A program made the position numbers and the translations under genes. From positions 1 through 48,163 of the forward strand of contig NZ_JAERMU010000026.1 in NCBI RefSeq assembly GCF_016756775.1: a stretch of 48,163 bases of DNA. The letters are read 5' to 3'. This document shows, piece by piece, positions 21,178 to 31,412 of this stretch; the stretch's first letter is position 1, and each line of letters opens with the position of its first letter. This DNA comes from Dryocola clanedunensis subsp. sulfonylureivorans. GTDB taxonomy: Bacteria > Pseudomonadota > Gammaproteobacteria > Enterobacterales > Enterobacteriaceae. A model generated the notes under the pieces. The model saw only the letters and a list, made by a program, of their open reading frames with translations, was not told the DNA's origin and did no database searches.

Positions 21178-23439
21178 TTAAGCGCTACGCAGGTTCTGAG
21201 CAGCCTTCACCATATTTGCCAGCGCCTGGCGGGTTTCAGGCCAGCCGCGGGTTTTCAGGCCGCAGTCCGGGTTCACCCACAGGCGCTCTGCCGGGACGGA
21301 CTCTGCGGCTTTCTTCAGCAGGGCCTCGATCCATTCCACGCTTGGCACGTTCGGAGAGTGAATATCGTAGACGCCCGGCCCGATTTCGTTCGGGTATTCG
21401 AACTCTTTGAACGACTCCAGCAGATCCATATCGGAACGGGACGTTTCGATGGTGATCACGTCCGCATCCAGCGCCGCGATGGAATCCATGATGTCGTTGA
21501 ACTCGCAGTAACACATGTGAGTGTGGATCTGCGTGTCATCGCGCACGACGGCGGCGTTCAGGCGGAAGGCTTCCACGCCCCACTCTAAATAGGCCTGCCA
21601 GTCGGACTGGCGCAGCGGTAAGCCTTCGCGCAGCGCTGGCTCATCAATCTGGATGATGCCAATGCCCGCATCTTCCAGGTCCGCCACTTCATCACGCAGC
21701 GCCAGAGCGATTTGCTTCGCGATGGTTTCGCGGCTCACATCCTCGCGTGGGAATGACCAGCAGAGGATGGTCACCGGCCCGGTCAGCATGCCTTTCACCG
21801 GTTTGTCGGTCAGGGACTGCGCGTACTTCGCCCACTCAACGGTGATGGCCTTCGGACGGCTGATGTCACCAATGACTACCGGAGGCTTCACGCAGCGGGA
21901 ACCGTAGCTCTGCACCCAGCCGTTCTGGGTAAACACGAAGCCGTCGAGGTTTTCACCGAAATACTCCACCATGTCGTTACGCTCGGCTTCGCCGTGTACC
22001 AGCACGTCCAGCTCCAGGCGCTCCTGCTCAACAATCGCCTGCTTAATGTGTTCAGCGATACCGGTGCGGTAGTTGCCCGCGTCCAGATTGCCTTTTTTGA
22101 AATCCAGACGCAGACCGCGAATTTCAGTGGTTTGCGGGAACGATCCGATAGTTGTTGTTGGCCATGCCGGCAGGTTAAAGCGCTGGCGCTGCGCCTGAGC
22201 ACGGGAAACATAGTCGCTCTGGCGCTGGCTGTCCTGAGCGGTAATGGCCGCCAGGCGTTTTTCTACCGCCGCGTTATGCACCCGGCTGGAGTTACGGCGA
22301 GCCTGAATCGGCGCGCTCCACTCGGCGATTTTGTCCGTGTTGCCGCTGTTCAGGGCTTCGGTCAGCAGTGACAGTTCGGCGCATTTTTGCAGGGCAAAAG
22401 CAAACCAGCTTTTCACCTCTTCATCCAGACGGGTTTCCACGCTCAGATCGATTGGGCTGTGCAGCAGGGAGCAGGAAGAAGCTACCCACAGGTCTCGTTT
22501 GCCGACCAGCTCTTTCAGCTGCGCGTATTTCTCAGTCAGATCGGCACGCCAGACGTTACGACCGTTGATGACACCCGCAGACAGCAGCCAGTCGACAGGC
22601 AGCTGCTGATGGATCTCGTTGATATCGTCTTTACCGTGAACGAAATCAACGTGCAGACCCTGTACCGGCAGCGCGGTAATGGTGTTCAGGTTCGGCGTCA
22701 CGCCTTCGAAATAGGTGGTCAGCAGGAGTTTAGTTTTGCCAGCCAGCGCGTCGTAAGCCGGTTTGAAGGCGTCCAGCCATGCCTGCGGCAGCTCCAGCAC
22801 CAGCGCGGGCTCATCGATTTGCACCCACTCAATACCGCGTTTTGCCAGCTCGGCCAGCACCTGCTGGTATACCGGCAAAATATCTTTCAGCAGGCTCAGG
22901 CGGTCAAACTGTTCGCCTTTCACTTTGCCCAGCCACAGGTAAGTGACCGGCCCAAGCAACACGGGCTTCACGTTGTGGCCCAGGGCCAGCGCTTCATCCA
23001 CTTCATCCAGCAGCTGCGTCCACGTCAGTCTGAACTGCTGCCCTTTGGTGAATTCCGGCACCATGTAGTGATAGTTGGTGTTAAACCATTTGGTCATTTC
23101 AGCGGCGGCGGCTGGCTCGCCGGTTGGGGCACGGCCACGGCCAATGCGGAATAAGGTGTCCAGGTCGACGCTGCCGTCCGCATTCTGATGACGAGCCGGC
23201 ACGTTACCGAGCAGCAGGCTGGTGGTCAGAACGTGGTCGTACCATGCGAAGTCGCCCACCGGCAGCAGCTCAACGCCCGCCTGTTTTTGCTGATCCCAGT
23301 GACGGGCGCGCAGCTCGCGGCCCACCGCCAGTAACTCTTGCTGGGTGGAGCTGCCAGCCCAGTAGCTCTCTTGTGCTTTTTTCAGTTCGCGACGCAGGCC
23401 GACACGAGGAAAACCGAGGGTGTGATTATGGATTGTCAT
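21178..23439 (-). CDS. metE: Cobalamin-independent methionine synthase
   Basis: MetE transfers the methyl group of 5-methyltetrahydropteroyl-triglutamate to homocysteine, the last step of methionine synthesis without B12. At 753 residues it equals the E. coli enzyme. It has two (beta-alpha)8 barrels; the catalytic zinc ligands in the C-terminal barrel appear as HTHMCYCEF (His and Cys near 641-643) and [10 protein letters not shown] (Cys near 726). GAGGA precedes the ATG. MetJ boxes and the divergent activator gene metR lie directly upstream. Confidence 0.98.
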   Translation of the reverse strand: MTIHNHTLGFPRVGLRRELKKAQESYWAGSSTQQELLAVGRELRARHWDQQKQAGVELLPVGDFAWYDHVLTTSLLLGNVPARHQNADGSVDLDTLFRIGRGRAPTGEPAAAAEMTKWFNTNYHYMVPEFTKGQQFRLTWTQLLDEVDEALALGHNVKPVLLGPVTYLWLGKVKGEQFDRLSLLKDILPVYQQVLAELAKRGIEWVQIDEPALVLELPQAWLDAFKPAYDALAGKTKLLLTTYFEGVTPNLNTITALPVQGLHVDFVHGKDDINEIHQQLPVDWLLSAGVINGRNVWRADLTEKYAQLKELVGKRDLWVASSCSLLHSPIDLSVETRLDEEVKSWFAFALQKCAELSLLTEALNSGNTDKIAEWSAPIQARRNSSRVHNAAVEKRLAAITAQDSQRQSDYVSRAQAQRQRFNLPAWPTTTIGSFPQTTEIRGLRLDFKKGNLDAGNYRTGIAEHIKQAIVEQERLELDVLVHGEAERNDMVEYFGENLDGFVFTQNGWVQSYGSRCVKPPVVIGDISRPKAITVEWAKYAQSLTDKPVKGMLTGPVTILCWSFPREDVSRETIAKQIALALRDEVADLEDAGIGIIQIDEPALREGLPLRQSDWQAYLEWGVEAFRLNAAVVRDDTQIHTHMCYCEFNDIMDSIAALDADVITIETSRSDMDLLESFKEFEYPNEIGPGVYDIHSPNVPSVEWIEALLKKAAESVPAERLWVNPDCGLKTRGWPETRQALANMVKAAQNLRSA

Positions 23440-23476
23440 TTTTCTTTCCTCATTATATCTCGAATTTGACGCATTT

Positions 23477-23500
23477 AGACGTCCAGATGTTTACACATCT
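23477..23500. promoter_or_regulatory. MetJ operator: three tandem met boxes
   Basis: Three consecutive 8-mers, AGACGTCC, AGATGTTT and ACACATCT, follow the AGACGTCT met-box consensus with 7, 6 and 6 matches. MetJ with S-adenosylmethionine binds such tandem boxes cooperatively. They lie in the metE-metR divergent promoter region, so both genes should be repressed when methionine is plentiful. Confidence 0.88.
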
Positions 23501-23551
23501 ATAATCCGCAGGTACTGTATCTTCCTCAAGCGCAAAATCTTCATCGCGAAG

Positions 23552-23564
23552 TGAAGGACTTTCA
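23552..23564. promoter_or_regulatory. Candidate MetR binding motif at the metR start
   Basis: TGAAGGACTTTCA fits the MetR consensus TGAA-N5-TTCA. It overlaps both the ribosome-binding AAGGA and the first base of the metR ATG, so the match may owe something to the Shine-Dalgarno sequence. If bound, it would allow autoregulation by blocking translation-region DNA; metE activation normally uses sites nearer its promoter, which I did not find with certainty. Confidence 0.45.
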
Positions 23565-24517
23565 TGATCGAAATTAAACATCTGCGGACGCTCCAGGCGT
23601 TACGAAACTGCGGCTCGCTGGCCGCCGCGAGCGCCTCGCTGCATCAGACCCAGTCAGCCCTCTCCCACCAGTTCAGCGATCTGGAGCAGCGGCTCGGGTT
23701 CCGCCTGTTTGTTCGTAAAAGTCAGCCGCTGCGCTTTACGCCGCAGGGTGAAATTCTGCTTCAGCTTGCCGAACAGGTGCTGCCGCAGATCGGCCGCGCG
23801 CTTCAGGCCTGCAATGAACCGCATCAGACCACGCTGCGCATTGCTATTGAATGCCACAGCTGCATCCAGTGGCTGACTCCGGCGCTGGAGAATTTCCACA
23901 AACAGTGGCCGCAGGTGGATCTGGATTTTAAATCAGGCGTGACGTTCGACCCGCAGCCCGCGCTGCAGCAAAGCGAGCTGGATATCGTTCTGACGTCCGA
24001 CATCCTGCCACGCAGCGGCCTGCACTATTCGCCCATGTTTGATTATGAAGTGCGCCTGGTGCTGGCGACGGATCACCCGCTGGCGGGCAAGGCGCGCATC
24101 GAGCCGGAAGATTTGAGCAGCGAAACGCTGATGATTTACCCGGTGCAGCGTCAGCGGCTGGATATCTGGCGTCATTTTCTGCAACCGGCAGGCGTCAGCC
24201 CGTCACTGAAAAGCGTCGATAACACCTTGCTGCTGATTCAGATGGTGTCGGCCCGCATGGGGATAGCCGCGCTGCCGCACTGGGTGGTGGAGAGTTTTGA
24301 GCGCCAGGGGCTGGTGGTGACCAGGACCCTGGGCGAAGGATTGTGGAGCCGACTGTACGCTGCGGTTCGCGATGGCGAACAGCGTCAGCCGGTCACAGAA
24401 GCGTTTATTCGCTCGACGCGCTCGCACGCCTGTGAGCATCTTCCGTTTGTGCGGAACGCGGAGCGACCCAATGGCGATGCACCCATAGCGAAGCCATTAT
24501 CACCGTCCCCCCAATAA
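23564..24517 (+). CDS. metR: LysR-type regulator of methionine biosynthesis
   Basis: MetR activates metE, metH and other methionine genes with homocysteine as co-inducer. The 317-residue protein has an N-terminal winged helix-turn-helix (about 1-60, with [20 protein letters not shown]) and a two-lobed effector domain. The length equals E. coli MetR. It is divergent from metE, and its last 113 bases overlap the 3' end of yigM on the other strand. Confidence 0.97.
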   Translation: MIEIKHLRTLQALRNCGSLAAASASLHQTQSALSHQFSDLEQRLGFRLFVRKSQPLRFTPQGEILLQLAEQVLPQIGRALQACNEPHQTTLRIAIECHSCIQWLTPALENFHKQWPQVDLDFKSGVTFDPQPALQQSELDIVLTSDILPRSGLHYSPMFDYEVRLVLATDHPLAGKARIEPEDLSSETLMIYPVQRQRLDIWRHFLQPAGVSPSLKSVDNTLLLIQMVSARMGIAALPHWVVESFERQGLVVTRTLGEGLWSRLYAAVRDGEQRQPVTEAFIRSTRSHACEHLPFVRNAERPNGDAPIAKPLSPSPQ

Positions 24518-25304
24518 TAAAGCTCGGCCAGTGGGGCTGCTCCTGCCAGATGGCGAGGTTAACCAGCAGCCCTGCGGGCACATGCACGTTGTTCATGATG
24601 CCGAGCGTCCCCGCATCGACCTGCGTCGCACCGTAGTTCCACATGAAATAGCCCAGTCCGGAAGCGACCACGCCCAGCCAGACCAGAATGCCCCATTGCA
24701 GGTTAGTGGTTGGCAGCTTCTGTGGATTGCCCATCACAAACCAGGCGCTTACCGCCACCACGGCTGCCCCGAGATAGAACCAGGAAAAAGCGCATCTTTG
24801 CGGCATAGGCCGCGTTTCCATCAGTCGTTTGTAGCCCACCATCCCGATGGCAAAGCAGATGTTCGCCGCCTGTACCAGCAGTAAGCCAGTCCAGAAGTGA
24901 TCGCTCACTTTGTCATAGCGGATGATGGCCGCGCCGACAACGGCCAGCCCGGCGCTTAGCGCATAGCCCCAGCGCAGCGGCCTGCGGCTGAGCAAATCAT
25001 AAATAAACGTGATGTAGAGCGGCGTCAGCACCGTGAACAGCAGGAATTCCGACACGGTGAGATAGAGATAGGCCTGGAAGCTGAACAGGTACATCACGCC
25101 GAGCTGCAGCGCGCCCACCAGCATATACAGCAGGAGCGTTTTCGCGCTGTAGCCTTTAAATCGCAGGAATGGCAGGAACACAACTGCCGCCAGCCCTACG
25201 CGCATCAGCACGGAGAAATAGCTGTCGACATTCCCGGCAAGGTATTCGCCAATCAGGCTAAAAGAGAAGGCCCACAGGATAGTGGTGATGATCAGTAACG
25301 GCAC
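24405..25304 (-). CDS. yigM: EamA-family transporter YigM (biotin transporter)
   Basis: A 299-residue inner-membrane protein of the drug/metabolite transporter superfamily with ten hydrophobic segments and two EamA repeats; E. coli YigM, of the same length, was identified as a biotin importer. Conserved blocks include [20 protein letters not shown]. The start is GTG at 25302-25304 ([15 protein letters not shown]) with a weak ribosome site; agreement with the E. coli N-terminus decides it. Its 3' end overlaps metR tail-to-tail by 113 bases. Confidence 0.92.
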   Translation of the reverse strand: MPLLIITTILWAFSFSLIGEYLAGNVDSYFSVLMRVGLAAVVFLPFLRFKGYSAKTLLLYMLVGALQLGVMYLFSFQAYLYLTVSEFLLFTVLTPLYITFIYDLLSRRPLRWGYALSAGLAVVGAAIIRYDKVSDHFWTGLLLVQAANICFAIGMVGYKRLMETRPMPQRCAFSWFYLGAAVVAVSAWFVMGNPQKLPTTNLQWGILVWLGVVASGLGYFMWNYGATQVDAGTLGIMNNVHVPAGLLVNLAIWQEQPHWPSFIIGGTVIMASLWVHRHWVAPRSAQTEDAHRRASASSE

Positions 25305-25377
25305 GGTGGCGTCTTCGCAGCAGGAAATTTACCGCATTGTAGCGAAGCTTGTTGCCGGGAGGGGAATTATTTGGTTG

Positions 25378-25404
25378 ACGAGTGGTGATTGATTCACCAC
25401 TCGT
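25378..25404. terminator. Perfect inverted repeat, possible terminator of yigL
   Basis: ACGAGTGGTGA and TCACCACTCGT form an 11-base perfect stem with the five-base loop TTGAT, nine bases beyond the yigL stop. On the minus strand no T run follows, so it is not a classic intrinsic terminator; it may instead protect the 3' end or bind a protein. The rest of the gap to yigM (25305-25412) is unremarkable. Confidence 0.55.
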
Positions 25405-25412
25405 TTGTATGA

Positions 25413-26219
25413 TTACTCCGCGCCGAGGAACATCCTGCGCAGATAGTGCGGGACGGCGTTCTCGGCGTTGGTGCCGATTACTTCCAGCTCCGGCAGCAGG
25501 TCTTTCAGGCGCTGGTGGGCGTTGCCCATGATGCAGCCTTTCCCTGCCATAGAGAGCATTTCAGCGTCGTTCATGCCGTCGCCAAAGGAGATGCACTCTT
25601 TTAAGCTGTAGCCCATCGCTTTCGCTACGGCTTCCAGCGCGTGCCCCTTAGATACGCCGCCCGCCATCACTTCCAGGCAGGTTAACGTGGAGAAGCTAAC
25701 GTTAACGCGATCACCCCAGCGGGCGTTGATGGCCTGCTCGAGCGGCAGCAGTTTTTCATGATCGTCGCAGGTGAAGAACACTTTGCTGACGCCGTCCGTT
25801 TCCAGCAGGCCCGGTTCGAACAGCGAGTACTTGAAAACGGCTTCTTTAAAATATTTCATCTCTTCCGGGCGGTGGCGGTTCATGAACCATTCATCGCCGC
25901 GATAGACGTTAGTCACGATATCCGGGTTGGCTTGAATCACACCAAACAGATCGCCTGCAATATCACGATCCAGATCGTGCGTGAACACCAGGTTGCCGTC
26001 GGTGTCATGCACGCGGGCGCCGTTGGAAGTGATCATGTAGGCTTTGATTTCGAGGTTGTCGCGGATCTGCGCAACGTCGATATGGTGACGCCCCGTTGCA
26101 AACACGAAGTGAACACCCTGCGCGGTTAGCAGCTTCAGCGTTTCTTTCGCATACGGGGAGAGCAGATGATCGGGGGACAGCAACGTGCCATCTAAGTCAG
26201 ACGCAACGACTTGGTACAT
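25413..26219 (-). CDS. yigL: HAD-superfamily sugar phosphatase YigL
   Basis: YigL is a Cof-type HAD phosphatase; in E. coli it dephosphorylates sugar phosphates and pyridoxal phosphate, and the pldB-yigL mRNA is stabilised by the small RNA SgrS during glucose-phosphate stress. From the ATG at 26219 it is 268 residues. Motif I is DLDGTLL at 9-15, motif II SNG, and motif IV GDGMNDAEM. Longer in-frame starts reach into pldB and are not credible. It follows pldB by 28 bases. Confidence 0.95.
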   Translation of the reverse strand: MYQVVASDLDGTLLSPDHLLSPYAKETLKLLTAQGVHFVFATGRHHIDVAQIRDNLEIKAYMITSNGARVHDTDGNLVFTHDLDRDIAGDLFGVIQANPDIVTNVYRGDEWFMNRHRPEEMKYFKEAVFKYSLFEPGLLETDGVSKVFFTCDDHEKLLPLEQAINARWGDRVNVSFSTLTCLEVMAGGVSKGHALEAVAKAMGYSLKECISFGDGMNDAEMLSMAGKGCIMGNAHQRLKDLLPELEVIGTNAENAVPHYLRRMFLGAE

Positions 26220-26247
26220 AGGATTAGTAAACCTCTGGTGAAGAAAA

Positions 26248-27240
26248 TTAACGATGCCGCTCGAAAAACTCGAGGATGGCATGCAACGCTTCGGCTCGCA
26301 TATCGTCCTTTTCAAACAGGATCTCATGATACGCGCCGTTTATGACGTAAGGTGCTTCCCCCTCACAGGGATGGCCCGCCGCGGCACGAATTTCGCAGAA
26401 TCGTTGGTGCGCACGGTTATCCACCACCCGCTCCTCTTCTGCCTGGAGTAAAAATATCGGCGTCGTGATGGCGGTGGCTCCCGCCAAAACTTCTTCTCCT
26501 GCCAGGATCCCTTCGCGTACCCAGTGCCATGTTGGCCCACCGACCCGCAATGCTGGCTCATCAGCATAAAAACGCAGGCTGCGGCGGTAACGCTCACGGC
26601 TATGGGTCAGGACATTAACGCTAAACGGTAAAGCGCGCCACCGGCCAGTTCCTATTGCATAACCTTCACGAATTCGCTGGTGACCCTCGGCCCAGTCAAG
26701 CAAGTGGCGCACCATCCATTCTGGCCATCGCAGCGTAATACCGAACATCGGCGCACAAAGCGCAACAGCATCGAACGCCTGCGAATGCTTTGTCAGCCAC
26801 AACGTGGTGATTGCTCCGCCCATTGAGTGGGCCAGTACGTAGCGCTTTCGCCACGTCCCGGTAGCAACTTCCTGCTGGTAAAATCGGTCAAAATCTTCGA
26901 CATAGTCGCTAAATTTCACGACATGCCCACGGTGTGTATCAGAGAGCAAACGGCCTGAACGGCCCTGCCCCCGGTGGTCAATAATCAATACGTCGAAGCC
27001 GCTGTAGAATAAATCGTAGGCAAGTTCAGCATATTTCACGTAGCTTTCGATACGACCAGGACAGACGACAATCACCCTGTCATGGCTGTCATCGCAAAAG
27101 CGGACATAACGCACGGGCACGTCATCGACGCCCAGGAATTCACGCTCTTCCCGCCCACGCCAGAAGTCTGTTAATGGACCCATCGTGAAAGCAGAAAACG
27201 CCTTTTCACGTGATAACCATCCATTTTTATCCTGAGCCAT
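26248..27240 (-). CDS. pldB: Lysophospholipase L2
   Basis: PldB hydrolyses lysophospholipids at the inner membrane. The 330-residue alpha/beta hydrolase has the nucleophile elbow AHSMGGA, an acid in ERVVDNR and a histidine in GAYHEIL. It is about ten residues shorter than E. coli PldB at the C-terminus. The region upstream of its ATG lacks a clear Shine-Dalgarno sequence. It forms an operon with yigL and is divergent from rhtB across 99 bases. The SgrS-responsive site known in E. coli lies inside pldB; I did not verify it here. Confidence 0.95.
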   Translation of the reverse strand: MAQDKNGWLSREKAFSAFTMGPLTDFWRGREEREFLGVDDVPVRYVRFCDDSHDRVIVVCPGRIESYVKYAELAYDLFYSGFDVLIIDHRGQGRSGRLLSDTHRGHVVKFSDYVEDFDRFYQQEVATGTWRKRYVLAHSMGGAITTLWLTKHSQAFDAVALCAPMFGITLRWPEWMVRHLLDWAEGHQRIREGYAIGTGRWRALPFSVNVLTHSRERYRRSLRFYADEPALRVGGPTWHWVREGILAGEEVLAGATAITTPIFLLQAEEERVVDNRAHQRFCEIRAAAGHPCEGEAPYVINGAYHEILFEKDDMRAEALHAILEFFERHR

Positions 27241-27339
27241 ATGCTGTTTTACACCGTATAAATTGATTATTTGTGACCCGTAGCACGCCCATAAACAATA
27301 GCGTATTGTGGCACAAAAGTGTTCGCTCGGGAATTTCGC

Positions 27340-27960
27340 ATGACTTTCGAATGGTGGTTTACCTATCTTCTAACGACAATCATTTTAAGCCTCTCTCCAG
27401 GCTCTGGCGCGATCAATACGATGTCCACCGCGATGAGCCACGGCTACCGAGGAGCAGCGGCATCTATTGCAGGATTACAAACCGGGCTGGCGATTCATAT
27501 TGTGCTGGTTGGTGTCGGGCTGGGCGCGCTGTTTTCACGTTCATTAATGGCATTCGAAGTGCTGAAATGGGCAGGTGTTGCTTATCTCATTTGGCTTGGC
27601 ATTCAACAATGGCGTGCCGCAGGGGCAATCGATCTCAATACGCTGGCAGCCAGTCAGCCGCGCAGCCGCCTGTTTAAACGCGCGGTGTTTGTGAATCTCA
27701 CTAACCCCAAAAGCATTGTGTTTCTGGCCGCACTGTTCCCGCAGTTTATCGCCCCGCATCAGCCTCAGGCGATTCAGTACGCGATCCTGGGCGTGACAAC
27801 AGTGGTAGTGGATATCATTGTGATGATTGGCTACGCAACGTTAGCCAAACGCATTGCGGGGTGGATAAAAGGGCCACGTCAGATGAAAGCGTTGAACCGG
27901 GTGTTTGGTTCGCTGTTCATGCTCGTCGGCGCGCTCCTTGCCGGAGCACGCCAGGCCTGA
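27340..27960 (+). CDS. rhtB: Homoserine/homoserine lactone exporter
   Basis: RhtB is a LysE/RhtB-superfamily efflux protein that gives resistance to homoserine and its lactone. From the ATG at 27340, with GGGA upstream, it is 206 residues, the E. coli length, with about six membrane helices and the family signature [12 protein letters not shown] near the N-terminus. It is convergent with its paralogue rhtC with only four bases between the stop codons. Confidence 0.96.
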   Translation: MTFEWWFTYLLTTIILSLSPGSGAINTMSTAMSHGYRGAAASIAGLQTGLAIHIVLVGVGLGALFSRSLMAFEVLKWAGVAYLIWLGIQQWRAAGAIDLNTLAASQPRSRLFKRAVFVNLTNPKSIVFLAALFPQFIAPHQPQAIQYAILGVTTVVVDIIVMIGYATLAKRIAGWIKGPRQMKALNRVFGSLFMLVGALLAGARQA

Positions 27961-27964
27961 TCGT

Positions 27965-28585
27965 TTAGCGGGAAATGATCAGGTGAATACCGAAACCGGT
28001 AAACAGCGCGCCCGCCATACCGTCAATCCATTTGGCAAGGCGCTGATAGCCGCGACGCATTTTCGGCAGGGCAAACAGGCTGGCCACAATGGTAAACCAG
28101 GCAAAAGTTTCCAGGGCAATCATTACAAATAAGCCCCAGCGCTCCGCGCCACCCACGTTGTCGCCAACGAACAGGGAGAAGACGCTGCCGAAATAGATAA
28201 TCGCTTTCGGGTTAGACAGGTTGGTAAGCAGCCCTTTCAGGAAGCTACGTCCGCCGTGAGCCAGCTCTACCGCCGGGGCTTCTTCCGTTGCCACTTCTTT
28301 CTTAAACGCGCCGCGCAGCATCTGATAACCCATCCAGCACAGGTAGAGGCCACCGCCGACCATAATAATGCTGTGCAGCCACGCCATTTTTTCGAGGATC
28401 AGGTTAAGACCCAGTAACGCCACGCCGGACCACACCATGACGCCGCCGGTAATCCCCAGCACGCCCATCATCGCCTCTTTGCGGGAGCGGCTAACGGCTG
28501 TCTGGGAAACGAAGAAAAAATCAGGGCCAGGGGTGACCAGGGCAACGATATGCAATACCGCTACGGTCAGAAAAAGCATCAGCAT
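27965..28585 (-). CDS. rhtC: Threonine exporter RhtC
   Basis: RhtC exports threonine; it belongs to the same LysE/RhtB superfamily as the adjacent rhtB and shows the signature VTPGPDFFFVSQTA. It is 206 residues, as in E. coli, with about six membrane spans. The two paralogues lie tail to tail. It is downstream of recQ (67-base gap) on the same strand. The ribosome site is weak, but the MLMLFLTVA start agrees with E. coli. Confidence 0.96.
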   Translation of the reverse strand: MLMLFLTVAVLHIVALVTPGPDFFFVSQTAVSRSRKEAMMGVLGITGGVMVWSGVALLGLNLILEKMAWLHSIIMVGGGLYLCWMGYQMLRGAFKKEVATEEAPAVELAHGGRSFLKGLLTNLSNPKAIIYFGSVFSLFVGDNVGGAERWGLFVMIALETFAWFTIVASLFALPKMRRGYQRLAKWIDGMAGALFTGFGIHLIISR

Positions 28586-28652
28586 AGGAAGTTACTCGCG
28601 GGATAATCAGTCGATGAACAGCCATCCTGCCACGTTCGGGCAGGACTGGCTA

Positions 28653-30479
28653 CTACTCATCTTCGCCGTCGACGTGGCTGCGAATGAGTGACATGAATTC
28701 TCGGCCAAAACGCTCCAGCTTGCGGGTTCCCACGCCGTTCACACCCAGCATTTCTCCAGGGGATAACGGCATCTGCTCTGCCATTTCGATAAGCGTCGCG
28801 TCGTTGAACACCACGTAAGGCGGGATGTTCTCTTCGTCAGCGATAGCTTTGCGAAGTTTACGGAGCTTGGCAAACAGCTTGCGGTCGTAGTTGCCGGAGG
28901 CAAACTTCTGGCTCGCTTTAGATTTAATCGCCACAACCCGGGGAACGGCGAGCATCAGCGGGACTTCAGCGCGCAGATAAGGACGGGCGGCTTCAGTAAG
29001 CTGCAAGGCTGAATGCTGGGCGATATTTTGCGTCACCACGCCAAGGTGAATGAGCTGGCGGATCACGCTCACCCAATGTTCGGTGGTGTGCTCACGCCCT
29101 TCCCCATAAACCTTCAGTTTGTCGTGGCCGAACTCGCGAATACGCTGGTTGTTTGAGCCACGCAGCACTTCCACAACGTAGCCCATACCGAAACGCTGGC
29201 CGACGCGATAAATACAGGACAGCGCTTTTTGCGCGTCCATCAGCCCGTCATACTTGCGCGGTGGGTCGAGACAAACGTCGCAGTTACCGCAAGGCTGCTG
29301 TCGGCCTTCCCCGAAGTAGTTCAGCAGCACCAGACGGCGGCAGGTTTGCGCTTCCGCAAAGGCACCCATCGCGTTGAGCTTATGGCGTTCGATGTCCTGC
29401 AACGCCCCCACGGGCTTCTCTTCGAGACATTTTCGTAGCCAGGCCATATCTGCCGGGTCGTAAAACAGCATGGCTTCCGCTGGCAGGCCATCGCGCCCGG
29501 CGCGGCCCGTTTCCTGGTAATAAGACTCGATGTTACGCGGGATATCAAAGTGCGCCACGAAGCGGACGTTAGGCTTGTTGATGCCCATGCCGAAGGCGAC
29601 GGTGGCGACGACGATTTGCAGGTCGTCGCGCTGGAATTTCTCCTGCACATCAGCCCGAACGTCATGCTCAAGCCCGGCGTGATAAGCCCCGGCGGAAATA
29701 CCTTTGCTTTGCAGTCGGGCAGCGGTGTCTTCAACTTTCGCACGGCTGCCGCAGTAAATAATACCGGATTTGCCCTTCTGCTCCTGGACATAGCGCATCA
29801 GCTGATCGAGCGGCTTAAATTTCTCCATCAGCATGTAGCGAATATTCGGGCGGTCGAAGCTGCTGATCTGGATCAGCGGATCCTGCAGGCCAAGCAGGCG
29901 GACGATATCCAGCCTGGTGGTGTCATCAGCGGTGGCGGTAAGAGCAATAAACGGGACTTCAGGCAGGCGCTGGCGCAGCTGACCCAGGGCGGCATACTCC
30001 GGGCGGAAATCGTGCCCCCACTGGGAGATACAGTGCGCTTCGTCGACGGCAACCATCGACAGATGCCACTGGCTAATCTGGTCGATGAAATTATCCATCA
30101 TCAGCCGTTCAGGCGCGATATACAGCAGACGGATTTGCCCGCTGCGGCAGCCCGCCATCACTTCCTGCTGCTGGTCCCGGCTCTGGGTGGAGTTCAGACA
30201 GGCCGCAGAAACGCCGTTGGCCAGCAGCTGATCCACCTGATCTTTCATCAGCGAGATAAGCGGTGACACAACCACCGTCAGCCCACCGAAGACCAGCGCA
30301 GGGATTTGGTAGCAGAGGGATTTACCGCCGCCCGTTGGCATCACGACCAGGCAGTCGCGACCAGCAAGCACCGTTTCAATAATGGATTCCTGACCCGGAC
30401 GGAATTGCTGGTAGCCGAAGGTCTCTTGCAGAACCTGTCTTGCCACCGCTGTCTGATTTATTACTTCCGCCTCTGTCAC
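28653..30479 (-). CDS. recQ: ATP-dependent DNA helicase RecQ
   Basis: RecQ is a 3'-5' DNA helicase of the RecF recombination pathway that also suppresses illegitimate recombination. Over 608 residues it shows Walker A MPTGGGKS (K53), the DEAH box (146-149) with the aromatic-rich loop CISQWGHDF after it, a zinc site (CRRLVLLNYF...CGNCDVC), a winged helix and a C-terminal HRDC domain. The start is GTG with GGAGA five bases upstream. It lies between pldA and rhtC on the same strand. Confidence 0.97.
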   Translation of the reverse strand: MTEAEVINQTAVARQVLQETFGYQQFRPGQESIIETVLAGRDCLVVMPTGGGKSLCYQIPALVFGGLTVVVSPLISLMKDQVDQLLANGVSAACLNSTQSRDQQQEVMAGCRSGQIRLLYIAPERLMMDNFIDQISQWHLSMVAVDEAHCISQWGHDFRPEYAALGQLRQRLPEVPFIALTATADDTTRLDIVRLLGLQDPLIQISSFDRPNIRYMLMEKFKPLDQLMRYVQEQKGKSGIIYCGSRAKVEDTAARLQSKGISAGAYHAGLEHDVRADVQEKFQRDDLQIVVATVAFGMGINKPNVRFVAHFDIPRNIESYYQETGRAGRDGLPAEAMLFYDPADMAWLRKCLEEKPVGALQDIERHKLNAMGAFAEAQTCRRLVLLNYFGEGRQQPCGNCDVCLDPPRKYDGLMDAQKALSCIYRVGQRFGMGYVVEVLRGSNNQRIREFGHDKLKVYGEGREHTTEHWVSVIRQLIHLGVVTQNIAQHSALQLTEAARPYLRAEVPLMLAVPRVVAIKSKASQKFASGNYDRKLFAKLRKLRKAIADEENIPPYVVFNDATLIEMAEQMPLSPGEMLGVNGVGTRKLERFGREFMSLIRSHVDGEDE

Positions 30480-30493
30480 GCTCTCTCCACCAC

Positions 30494-30523
30494 AAATAAA
30501 ACAGGCGCCATTTTCAGCGCCTG
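30494..30523 (-). terminator. Terminator of pldA
   Basis: On the minus strand CAGGCGC and GCGCCTG (30517-30523 and 30502-30508) form a seven-base GC stem with loop TGAAAATG, followed by TTTTATTT. It lies about 20 bases after the pldA stop and partly separates pldA from recQ, whose GTG follows closely. Confidence 0.88.
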
Positions 30524-30542
30524 AATGAAAAACTGCAACTTT

Positions 30543-31412
30543 TTAGAACAGGTCGTTAAGCATAACCCCTACGCCGAAGCGCGTCTGGTTAAAGTTGTAA
30601 TCAATTAACGACTCGCCGTAGCCGCTGTAGAGCTGGGTGTACAGACGAACGTGCTTACCGACCGGATAGCTGAAGCCAAGCTCCGCACCGCCGTAGCCGG
30701 TGTTCCAGTTGTACTGGCCCTTCATGCTCAGAATCGCGTCGCCAAGCTCATAACCGACTTTCAGCTGGTAATAGCCCATATATTTAGCGATATCAGGGTT
30801 ATCGTCGGTTGAGCCAATGACATACCACGGCTTCACTTCCACCAGCCAGTTACCGTTCTCGGCCATCAGACGTGCATACATGCGGTTCCAGCTGCGGGAG
30901 GTCGGGTCGGAGCGGCCGTTAGACTGGTGGTTGTAGCCAAACTCCACGTCGCGCAGCGTCCAGCCGGCAAACGTCTCATCCGTAGCAAAGCCCAGGAACA
31001 CCTGCGGCTCATAGTTCGTTTCACGGAACGGTGAAGATTCACTGCTGTTAGAGAGCTGCCACCATGATTTCTGAGTATAGGATGCGCCAAGCACCGAGTT
31101 CTCACCAAGAATACCGCGCCATAGCGGGAAGGCGAGGCTCAGCTGGAACTTCACTTCATCTTTACGGGCGTTATCAGACCAGTTGTAGGAGCTGATAGCT
31201 TCTTTGTTCAGGTCATCAGTCACCGTATAAATCACATAGTTGGATTCATAAGGGTAAAGAGTGAAGGGGTTGTCATGTTCCTGCAGCATGTTTGCAATGA
31301 TGCTGCCGCGAACGGCTGGTTTGTCATGAACTTCTTTAATCGTAGCTTCCTGTGCATAAGCGGTAAGAGGCAGCAAGCTTGCTGCCATTAAGCACCCCAA
31401 AAACTTGCGCAT
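30543..31412 (-). CDS. pldA: Outer membrane phospholipase A (OMPLA)
   Basis: PldA is a calcium-dependent outer-membrane phospholipase that removes phospholipid mislocalised to the outer leaflet. The 289-residue precursor has a signal peptide (1-20, cleavage after AYA) and a 12-strand barrel ending in phenylalanine. The active-site residues H162, S164 and N176 are all present in GYNHQSNGRSDP and SWNRMY. I use the ATG at 31412, 10 bases after AGGAG, giving the E. coli length. An in-frame ATG 25 codons upstream has a good GAGGGA but would bury the signal peptide. Confidence 0.95.
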   Translation of the reverse strand: MRKFLGCLMAASLLPLTAYAQEATIKEVHDKPAVRGSIIANMLQEHDNPFTLYPYESNYVIYTVTDDLNKEAISSYNWSDNARKDEVKFQLSLAFPLWRGILGENSVLGASYTQKSWWQLSNSSESSPFRETNYEPQVFLGFATDETFAGWTLRDVEFGYNHQSNGRSDPTSRSWNRMYARLMAENGNWLVEVKPWYVIGSTDDNPDIAKYMGYYQLKVGYELGDAILSMKGQYNWNTGYGGAELGFSYPVGKHVRLYTQLYSGYGESLIDYNFNQTRFGVGVMLNDLF

